Source: Monilinia fructicola
Taxonomy: Eukaryota; Ascomycota; Leotiomycetes; Helotiales; Sclerotiniaceae
DNA: 64,000 nt
Direction: 5' to 3'
NCBI GenBank assembly: GCA_008692225.1
Contig: VICG01000016.1
Span: forward strand, 1,074,001 to 1,138,000
Positions 12,032-21,185 of the stretch are shown here, in pieces. A program made the position numbers and the translations under genes. Position 1 is the stretch's first letter, and each line of letters begins with the position of its first letter. Below the pieces are notes generated by a model. It was not told the DNA's origin. It made no database searches and saw only the letters and a list, made by a program, of their open reading frames with translations.

Positions 12032-12727
12032 TTTGCCCTTTGGTTTACTTGGGATTGGAGGGGTGGTTTTGGTAATGTTTGGTTTTGTGAGGCTAAGCTG
12101 GATGATTTGAGGACAGAGGAAAGAGGAAAGAGGTCTTGAGTACTCCAAATCTTGATGTATGTTCTATGTTGTGTACGTCGTTTGTATCGTGTGCTTTTAG
12201 ACTCGATATCTGATACTTGAGCATATACTTAAGTATCGAAACTAGGGGGCAAAAGTGGAACTAATCTGCAGGTACAAGATGTTTTGATGACGAGTATGGC
12301 AAGAGTGCGAAGAAGCACCTGTGAGGGATGGAAACGTGGTTTTAAAGGACTAGATGGACTAATCAACCTTACAAAAGGAGCAAAAGGATTGTCTGGATCT
12401 CATGAGTACGAGTAGCGACTGAATCATATTGAATTGTTTGTTCATGGCTGGCTGTATATGTGATTGGGACCTTGATTAGATGATGGTTCCAGGTTGTACA
12501 AGTATGGATTTGTTGAGTATGATACGGTCACCCCGCAGTGTGTGAGGTGGTTAGTCATCGTTTGATTGGATGCGGATGATCAAAGGGATCCATGGATGGA
12601 TCCATAGATTCGAGCTGAAGAGTGATTATGTCATTGTGATTATGTAATTAGTCCAAGTAGAATCATCCATGGATTCCAATTCACGGATCGTGTTGACCGC
12701 TTCATTGCACTTGAATCACCTTAGTTT

Positions 12728-12767
12728 GATGTGTTGATGTGTCGATGTGTCGATGTGTCGATGTGTT
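12728..12767. repeat. 8-bp tandem repeat
   Basis: Five consecutive copies of GATGTGTC, the first and last ending in T instead of C. Confidence 0.85.
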
Positions 12768-13362
12768 GAAGGGCTGGTTTGATGTGGTGAAGCCATCATC
12801 GAGTGAGTAATTGGTCTCCGGTGAGTTGCTGTGTTCAAAGACTTGGTTGATTTCTGAGGTTCGGACTCAAATTCATCTGGCTGAGGGACTGCCAACTTCA
12901 TAAGAATGAATGAAAGGACTCATATAGTTATTGCAATTGGGAATTGTAGCATTTTGCATCACCGAAGGTTCTTAGAGTTCACAGCATGAGGCTTCATTAC
13001 CATTTCGACCATCACCGCTACCCACTAGTGTGATGCCGGTTTATGACTTAACCCAAGCTGTTGATTCGCTTTACTTGCTACAATTTATTAGACTCGCAAC
13101 CATTCCATTCATGGTGGTGCTGCCATGAAGTCATTGTTGCCCAGGTGCGCATTGAAGTATCTGATACGGGTTGATGGGTTTTAGTACAGATGGGAAATCA
13201 ATCCTTTCTGTACTATATAAGGTGTGTTAAGCCAGAGTTTTCCATCGACAGCGCAAAGGCGTGCAAACAGGCTTGTTTGTTCAGGACAAATGCGCTGTCA
13301 TGGTGGAGTGGTAAAATCGCCTGGTTCGAAGAAAAATCCTCATCTCAGAGAGGGTTCTCCTG

Positions 13363-13382
13363 CCGCCCCCTCGAGGGGGCGG
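13363..13382. repeat. Perfect 20-bp GC-rich palindrome
   Basis: The left half CCGCCCCCTC is followed directly by its exact reverse complement, centred on CTCGAG. The surrounding DNA is AT-rich, so it stands out. It could form a hairpin or bind a dimeric factor; neither is shown. Confidence 0.8.
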
Positions 13383-13854
13383 AAAGGTTTTGCCATTTGT
13401 TTCGGTTTTTTGATAATATTCAACTAATCCTTGTCATTGCCTCCTCTTATGTTGAATGGATTGAAGGTTCTGATATTCCAAAGTTCTTTTTTTGTACGTT
13501 GCGATTCTCGTGTCACTTACAGGCGGAAGAGATAATTTGATGGAAGAGATTCACTGCAAAACAATTGTTACGCGATAATCACTACTTTGAAATCCACTTC
13601 ACTCCGGAATTTTCCCGTAGTCATATATACTGCTGTAGGTAAATCAGTCGCTTCGAATGGTGTATCTTGTGATGGTACAATTTTCTGATTTTGTATAAGA
13701 GATGCCTCTGGCTTTGTCTTCTTCGTCGGTATATCCAAATAAAACCCACTTCACCTATAGATACTAAACTTCCATACAGACGTATCCTTCACCGAAATCA
13801 AGATTCCAGGTAGAATCAACCTCCCAAAAGATTCTTGTCCCCGAACCCATAAGA

Positions 13855-15150
13855 ATGGACTCTGCAATGTTCAACACACTTGATACTTATTTCGAAGGTT
13901 CGTTCATACTAGTTGTATAGAACAACTCAGCTGACCCAAAAACAGGCAATCCAATGTTCGACTACCTTGTCTTGCATATCGCATTGCTTTATATGATTGG
14001 TAGCCTCATGATAATCTGTATTCCCCCGCGCATCTCATTGCGAGCAGCTCCATTCATTCTTCTCTCCATCTATGGTGGGACTATTTTAAATCACGGAAAC
14101 TCTGGTGCCAGTTCATATTCATGTTTTGCAAAGTATCTACTTGCAGGCAATATTTTAAATACCATCAATATTGGAATACTCGGATTAGAGTCCCACACAT
14201 TTCCGCCAATACTTTCAAAGAAAAACTAGTTTGGAGTATGGACCAATATTTTTAACACACGACGAATTGGAACACCTTCTCAGCCTAGGAATCTACCGTT
14301 GTTTCCAATACAAAAACCTCGCCCGCTTTTTCCAACCCGGATGTGTTTGTGATAGGGAGAATACTTATGGCATGGCTTTACTATCTTCTTTGGAGGCTTC
14401 TTTAACGTTCTTCAAAGGTACTATCAAGCAAGTCTTCGGGTGGGAGATTATAGTCCCGACAAAGAGAAGTTCTTTCGAAGAATATATGATGTTACAATCC
14501 GAGAGATAGATAAGAACAGTATTACCTGTGTTGTGGATTCTACCTGAAATGTTGAGCCTTTCTGCTCATCACTGCTTTCTATCTGCAGTCTGAGTTTTTA
14601 TTTGCGGCGACAAATCAATATCAGGTTGGAATTAAGTGGTTTACGGGTCACTCAAAGAAGCATATACTGTCCGTAGATATTGGGTAAAGTAATTTCTCGG
14701 AAGTACCATATACAATAGAGCTCCTAAGCTAATTCTATCTTCATTTTCAGAATCGTCTGGCAGTAATTCTCAAGAACCGGTTTCATAAGCTGGGCATCAT
14801 TCATATCTTCAAAGATATTACACATTCCACAGAATTCCCAAATCAACAAATTCGCTATGCTATATTTGGTATTCTTCACATCTGCATTTATGCATGCTGT
14901 GGTATATTTCCCGGCGAAAATACGACTTCCAAGCTGTGGGGTAAGCCACATATTTCAATGTTATTTTCTATCACCGTGCGCCATCATCGCCGAAGAGTTC
15001 ATGCAAAAACTGTGGAAGACGGTTTCGAACCATTATGGTTGGAGGACAGATGCGCGGTGGTGTTATTGGCTTGGATATCTATGGATCTGGGGATTCTTTG
15101 CTTGGTGTTTACCCAAAAATGCGTTTCCAAAGGATGACTGCGTGCCATGA
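13855..15150 (+). pseudogene. Probable decayed wax-synthase-like (MBOAT-type) membrane acyltransferase
   Basis: A plausible first exon (ATG at 13855) splices through a 48-nt intron (13898-13945) into a hydrophobic frame beginning NPMFDYLVLHIALLYMIGSL. That frame stops at TAG 14227-14229, but the same frame just after it reads FNTRRIGTPSQPRNLPLFP, like the RGIGTPWEVKNIP segment of fungal wax-synthase-domain proteins. Further on, GDYSPDKEKFFRRIYDVTIREI and then VFFTSAFMHAVVYFP (the hydrophobic stretch with the conserved His) also fit that family, but in frames separated by stops. I found no set of introns that joins all pieces. Family assignment is from remembered motifs, so treat it as likely rather than proven. 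Confidence 0.42.
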
Positions 15151-15692
15151 TGTTTCATTCCATTTCTTGATTCACTCAGTGACATCTTAACTCAGACTCA
15201 GTGACATCTTCACTGATGTATCCTTGATGCAACTTTTCATGTCATTATGTAACTTAAAAGATGTTGAGCCGCCAATTTGGTACCCGTACCGACCTGCTTG
15301 AAATACTCAACATATATCTACTTACATTCTTGAAATTTGAATACGCGCGACAGGCTTCTAGAAATATGTATGTCTCGGATTGAACTCCGCTCCCATAGTC
15401 CAAATCTCATGACATCCATATTATCGGTTCGGCTGTGTTAGAAGAATGGCTCCTCCGATAACCTGCATGAAATTATTGTCTTCCCGAATCTATGGAACGC
15501 AAAATCATACGAGTATAGATCTTCAATGTTCTAAGGGGTCGCTTACCTTAAGGTTATCGGAGACCGGAAGCTCAGTTTTTCCGGGAGCTTATTGTGCCGC
15601 AAGCAACTCCATAATTATTGCAGTATAGACAACGTACCTACTTGCTCTTACACCATCACCAAAATTTCAAGAAGGACACTATCATCTTCAAT
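15151..15692. other. Intergenic region upstream of the CLPTM1-family gene
   Basis: This region separates the decayed acyltransferase from the next start codon. It contains a short direct repeat (CTCAGTGACATCTT at about 15175 and 15199) and presumably the CLPTM1 promoter. No gene seen. Confidence 0.45.
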
Positions 15693-17864
15693 ATGCCATC
15701 CGGAACAGCTCCTCCAGCTGCGGGTGCGCAAGCTGAAGAGGGCGGTATGAGTGTGAGTTCTTGTTTAAGCTACCTTTACAAATTTACTGACCATGCCATA
15801 AACAGCCTATGATAAAATCCGCTGTGCAAGGCATTGCTATCTTTGTTGGCATGCAATTTTTGATGAAGCAAATAACTGGAAATAAAGGGCCTGCGACTAC
15901 CACTACAACCGATGCCTCCGGAGCAGTCATGAATGTGCCAGGAAACACTGGCGAAATCCCACCGTATCATGCCCGGCCTGATAAGTTAGATGAGGGAGCA
16001 GTATGGAGTCCTATTCCTCAAAGAATCGCGCCTATGTGGCCTACGGATACCCCTGTCGATATTACTATCGTTGTGTCCCCTACTTTCGTCGCAGAACCAA
16101 TTGCAAAAATCCCCAAGGAAAGAATCGTACTCGACGAAACGGCCTTTATCTTTGGAGATTACAACCAACATCGATCAATTGATACAAGCTTTGATGTTCC
16201 TCCCGAGGTTCAGAACAATGGTACTCTTTGGGGTCACTTCTATATCGGAATCTCCGGAAGCAAATTAGATCCCTTCACACCCGGTTATGATCCCACAAGG
16301 GCTTTTCATTTCGTGCACCCTTTGACTCAGTATATTGCTCAGAAGAAAATAAGAAAGACCAAAAATCTCTTGGCGGCAGCTGAGGAAGATGATGAAGTAA
16401 GCTCTAAATTTTCATCTGCACAGTACTTTACTAATAGATAGATAGCCCGAAGAAGAAATTCCAACCGGACCTGTAATTAAATCACACTACCATCCTAACT
16501 TTACAATGTCTTTTATTCCTGATTCTGGAGTTATGAATTTCCCATCTTTACACCCAGCTGTTCGTCAGTATGTTCACTTGGAGGCAAGTGGGTCCAGAGA
16601 CGGAACTGGAATCAATGGATGGTATTATCCGATACTATTTGTCAATACCTTCTGGCAATTAAAGACGCACATGACAGTTTTAAATTCAACAGTCACTAGG
16701 CTTCCTATTCATATTGACCTTCAGAACTTTAATAATTGGAAGTTTACCCTGATGGCGAGTATGGATGAAGGCGCAAAACAAACTGCTAGAAATGCTGCCC
16801 AAGGACAAGCACCTCCCGGAGGTGGTGATGGCAGTGAATTCGAAATGATTAAGGAAGTTTTATTAGACACTAATATCTACCTCTTGGCCACTACAGTCAT
16901 TGTTAGTATCTTCCATATGATTTTCGAGATGATGGCCTTCAAATCCGATATCAGTCATTATCGAAACAAGAAGAACAATGTTGGAATTTCAGTTCGTTCA
17001 ATTCTCGGAAATGTCTTTATGCAAGGAGTTATTTTCTTGTACTTGATGGACAACAATGAGAACACCAGTAAGTTTGCCTCTTGGTTCATAATCATAAATA
17101 CGAGTGCTCACTAGTGACCTAGGTTGGATGATCCTGTTCACTCAAGGCATGGGGATTGTTTTAGAGTTCTGGAAAATCACCACTGTTGTGAATGTTCGTA
17201 TCCGCGATGCACCAAATTCGATCATTCCATATCGCATCGCTTTTGAAGATAAACATGTCCTTTCTGAGACAGAAGAAAAGACCAAGGAGTATGATGCAGT
17301 TGCTTTCAAGTACATGTACATGATTGCTGTTCCTCTACTCATTGCTTACGGAGGTTACTCCTTGAAATACGAAAGTCACAAATCTTGGTACTCTTTCGTA
17401 ATCGCAACTCTTGTCGGATCTGTCTACGCCTACGGTTTCTTTGATGATGGTCCCTTCGCTATACATCAACTATCGTCTCAAGAGTGTCGCGCACATGCCA
17501 GGTAGAGCTATGATGTATAAGTTCTTGAACACCTTCATCGATGATCTTTTTGCTTTCACCATCAAGATGCCAACATTACATCGCTTGGCGACGCTCAGAG
17601 ATGATGTCATCTTCTTCGTTTATCTCTACCAGAGCTGGAAGTATAAGGTTGACTACACCAGAGTCAATGAGTTTGGACAAGGTGGAGATGAGGAGGAGGT
17701 CGAGGAAAAAGCTTGCTAACAAGCCGTTGAAGAGTATTCCGGGTGCTGAATCAAACACCAAAGTAGGAATCGAAGGTGCTAAGACACTTGATAAGAAGGC
17801 AGATGAACTTGTGGGTAAAGCCACAGGAAGTTCCAAGAAGGGTGGAGCAAACAAAAGGAGGTGA
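15693..17864 (+). CDS. CLPTM1-family multi-pass membrane protein, two apparent +1 frameshifts
   Basis: CLPTM1 proteins are ER/Golgi membrane proteins with lipid-scrambling or receptor-trafficking roles in animals. Exons are 15693-15752, 15806-16396, 16446-17067 and 17123-17864, with introns of 53, 49 and 55 nt and phases that agree. The family shows in KEYPHRASE-like segments such as GHFYIGISGSKLDP, SGINGWYYP-type text (GTGINGWYYPILFVNTFW), NNWKFTLMASMD, FEMMAFKSDISHYR and SWMILFTQGMGIVLEFWKI. In exon 4 the frame breaks at the TTT run 17440-17442. One base less restores VYAYGF-LMMVPSLYINYRLKS and NTFIDDLFAFTIKMPTLHR. It breaks again at the A run 17706-17710, where one base less restores EEVEEKLANKPLKS to the stop at 17864. 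The corrected product would be about 670 aa. Sequence error is the simplest explanation; a real pseudogene is possible. Confidence 0.9.
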
Positions 17865-19091
17865 AGACGTCTGAGGGGGTTATCGAAGTGTACAATGAAT
17901 CAAAGAACATAAGCGCAAATAGTTACTTTCAATATACCAGGGATGACATAGGCGAAGAAAGTAGATCAGGAGTACATTCTATCTCGACAAACATATTTTC
18001 TAGCCTTATGAACTTGATCATTTCTCTTCATCAAATGTCTAGGCCATACCTAGGTGTTCATTTAAAACATTTAGAACATCCCATCCCTAAGTTTCCCGGT
18101 ATGCTGAATCATATGGGCATAACCCGTTGGCCTATTTCTTGGAATGCTAGGGTAATGTCCTGGAGAATGTGCGCTGGTATTCGCTGGAAATTGCCATTGT
18201 GGAGGATCTCTTACGATATTGAATTGCAAAGATATGTATTGCGGCAAGTGCCTGGTGATATGCATGTGATTTGCGGCATGGCATGGTTACGATGCTGGTG
18301 TGAGAAGAGATGGGAGTGAGGGGCTGGAACTTGGAAGGGATGGATTCGGCGGGCGCGGGGAAGCTGGGTTCGTCTGCTCCGAATGTTACGGTAAGTTCCT
18401 GAGACCGAATTTTGATTGGTATGCTGTTGTCTTGTCGAAATCCGTTCATCAAATGTTACGGCAAGTGCCTGGTATTCTTAGATGTTGAGCCAGTATGCCG
18501 TTGGATGTGATGGATTTTATGGGTTAGGTTCTGCCGTATCGTTGCAGAAGTCCCTAGCCCTTCGTATATGTAAGGACTGTTGTCGCTGTCTTGTGGCACA
18601 AGGAAAGTTCCGAAGTGGTCGACGGCCCGCCGCCAGCTCAATGTAAGGGGTATTTGCTCTCTTGGCATAGCACAGCGGTGAATATTTTTACCGACAATTT
18701 GCATCTACGAACTCATTCTCAATCGGACCCGATACTTTGCATTGGGAGGTCTTAGAAACGTGATGCTTTTCTAGAGGTTTTGGACACGACTTGCTTGGTA
18801 CGAAATGCAAGATTGTGTTTCGCAAAAATTACTTTCCGTGCTGTCAAAATTTTCTGAGCTGAATCCAAGGCTCAATTACTGTGATTGAATTCTGTACGCC
18901 AATTGCCATATGGCTCAATGCTCTGCAGAATGAATTGAAGAACTTAGTAGCGGTGAAGCCATGACAATATCTTGAGCCGATGAAGATGATCTATATAAAT
19001 CGGCTGTGAATATTCAATAAAAATCAACATTGATAGCAGTCATACTATTTACTTCAATAATCTACTCTGCTGAGAAGTCAATCGTGTCAGA
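17865..19091. other. Intergenic region with a dispersed short repeat
   Basis: No supported gene. A motif close to TTACGGCAAGTGCCTGG appears near 18240, 18387 (diverged) and 18456. The last 150 bases before 19092 contain a TATA-like TCTATATAAA at about 18990, a likely promoter for the secreted-protein gene. Confidence 0.45.
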
Positions 19092-19845
19092 ATGCGCTTC
19101 TCTTCCTCAACACTTGCCCTCACGTTTCTCTTTCGTCTCACACTCTGTGATACCGTCTACTATCAAGGTACAAGCAGTGTAACGACGTCTACCGTAACTC
19201 CTATCATATACTACAATCCATCCACATTGGTCTCCTCTGCCTACTCTACGAGCACTGAAGCCACTGCTACTGATTATTACACTCCTCCGAGTTATTATAC
19301 TAGCCCCTCTTATACAACAAGCGAGCCGACCACCACGTTCCCTACCACTTACATACTCCCAACTAGCGAACCACCAACTTCCTCTTACTCGACCGCCAGT
19401 TATTGTCCAACTGAAACCTTTTCGTGGACCGCGCCTACCGATTATCCTGATCTTCCGGAGCCCACGGCAACTTGCAATCCTTATCGTAGAGAAAAGCGCG
19501 TTGCAAATGAGCTTATAGCCAAACGACAACGTACGTTCAGCTTGCAGTCCTCCCCCAAACTGTCGTATATGCGCTAATTTAGTTCTAAATCAGGGGATTG
19601 GCTCCAAGATATCATAGATATCTCGGAAGCAATCGAGGATGCTAAGCGAGCAATAGAGCGTGCAATTGAAAGAGGTTTCATCCTTTGTGTGAAGTGGCTG
19701 ATTGCCATTGTAAGTTTATGTGCTTCTTCTATATTTTGAGTGGCTAGAAGAGATGCTAATTACCTGTCATCAATCGTAGCTAAAGAAATTGGCCCTGAAG
19801 AATCCAAAGCTTCGGAAGTGGCTCCTTGATAGACATCTTCTCTAG
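19092..19845 (+). CDS. Secreted Ser/Thr/Tyr-rich protein with Kex2-type sites and a cationic C-terminal helix
   Basis: No family recognised. Exons are 19092-19530, 19594-19709 and 19780-19845 (introns of 63 and 70 nt, GTACGT and GTAAGT donors); the product is 206 aa. Residues 1-19 form a signal peptide (MRFSSSTLALTFLFRLTLC). Residues 20-120 are rich in Ser, Thr, Tyr and Pro and probably O-glycosylated. Dibasic clusters RREKR (about 132-136) and KRQR (about 144-147) fit Kex2 cleavage. The last 60 residues are different in character: GDWLQDIIDISEAIEDAKRA, an amphipathic helix, then a hydrophobic WLIAI and a Lys-rich end (LKKLALKNPKLRKWLLDRHLL). Cleavage would release this helix. A similar gene lies 320 bp downstream. 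Confidence 0.72.
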
Positions 19846-20163
19846 GAAATCTTTGGAAATGCCTCGATCGCCATGGTGATACGGTGGTGGTAATACATGG
19901 AATGAGAGGTTAAATGCCATGAAGAGTCAACGGTACTTTCCATCTCCATCGAAAAGTGTTGTGGCATGGGAATTTCGGGTTGGGGAAAATGGAGGCTGAA
20001 GAGAAAATTTTACTCATGTTTTTGGGCACGTCGACACACTCCTTTTGTTGATATCTTTCTGTCATTACCTATATATATATCCTATGATGAGATCACTCTT
20101 TAAATACAGTGCTACTTTATCATCTTGGCCTATGTTCGTTCACACATTCAATATCATACCAAA
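19846..20163. other. Spacer between the two secreted-protein genes
   Basis: About 320 bp holding the 3' end of the first gene and the promoter of the second. No additional gene is seen. Confidence 0.45.
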
Positions 20164-21185
20164 ATGCGTTGTTCAATTGTCCTCGCAACACTGGTTTTCA
20201 TTTGGCCTCACTCAAGGCACCGCTTACACATACTCAGATGGTAGCAGTCTATTTGAATATTATATCAGTACGGTGGTTTATTACGAGCCTAGTAGCTTTG
20301 TATCTATCTACTCATCGCCCCAGTCTGAAGTCTTTTCTACCAACTCCCTCGAGGTGTTATCTAGTACTTCTGAGGAGCATTCGTTCTACTATGATACAAA
20401 CGTTCCTCCAGTTTCCGCAGGCACTGGCTTTGTATGGAACACCACGCCAGAGTCTTCAACGATTCTTTACACTTCAGGTGATGGATCTTCTTACTACGCT
20501 TCGAGCACCACAGAGACACCAGCGACTTTGACTAGCTTCGATACTTTCTCTAGTGAATGTCCAAGCGCCACAGCAACGAGTGGCTTTGACGACGACGACG
20601 ACGAAGGTGAAGACGCATGGGACCCGGAACTATTAGAAGCAAGTTAGTTTCACCTCTTCCAATTTCATATGCTTCCTCTAAACCAAACCTTCTTTCGTGT
20701 GTAGTGGAATACTGGGTATCTGCCTTCAACAACACAGATGTCCTTTCTTTTGACGAGACTATTACGGCAGCGAAACAACTAGCAAATGGAGACGAGTATG
20801 CGAATTCGGCACTACCCAGACGTAATCCCGCAGCCGTCAAGCGGAAGAAGAGACCCGCTTCTAGGACGCCGAAACCTAAAATGCCGAAATCTAGGACGCC
20901 GAGACCAAAGACGCCAAAGCATAGACCCTCGCCAAAACCAAAACATAAATGCCCCGAACCTAAGAAATCCCACGTGTGTCCGGTGCCTCCTCGCGGTCCG
21001 CCCACTACACATCCCCGTCCATATACTTGGAATGACTGTGCTCGAGATTTCGTAAGTTTGCCCTCATTCGTCTAGCTTGCTTGATGTTGTTAAGAGAAAG
21101 ATTACTATTCATCCTAGAAAATGAGCTAATCTCGTATTAGATGGAGTGGCTGAAGAACAAGGTAACGGTGAACATTGATCTCTAG
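20164..21185 (+). CDS. Second secreted Ser/Thr/Tyr-rich protein with a Lys/Pro repeat tail, one apparent +1 frameshift
   Basis: No family recognised; the layout matches the gene before it. The ATG at 20164 opens MRCSIVLATLVFI, a signal peptide like the neighbour's MRFSSSTLAL. The next part (GLTQGTAYTYSDGSSLFEYY) is one frame on. Dropping one T of the run 20201-20203 joins them, and only then do the phases of intron 1 (20643-20704) and intron 2 (21052-21140) fit, giving about 289 aa. A start at an upstream ATG in the second frame is the alternative. After a Ser/Thr/Tyr-rich half and an acidic DDDDDEGEDA, the protein has PRRNPAAVKRKKRP and a Lys/Pro repeat (SRTPKPKMPK, SRTPRPKTPK) with a few Cys. 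The last exon encodes MEWLKNKVTVNIDL. Confidence 0.6.

Larger units (their letters stand above)
12032..13854. other. Intergenic region, repeats and a perfect palindrome
   Basis: No supported gene. A frame at 13190-13540 (116 codons) has no recognisable features and spans the palindrome at 13363-13382. An 8-bp satellite lies at 12728-12767. Confidence 0.45.

Noticed and set aside
12032..12148. N-terminal extension of the LOG-family protein
   Set aside because: The frame is open but starts with TTG; the first ATG is at 12031.
13290..13345. tRNA-like boxes (TGGTGGAGTGG and GGTTCGAAG)
   Set aside because: The A- and B-box-like words are too close together for an anticodon arm, and no acceptor stem forms.
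17104..17864. Programmed ribosomal frameshifting in CLPTM1
   Set aside because: The sites are plain short homopolymers with no slow codon or structure evident, and similar extra bases occur in unrelated genes of the window.
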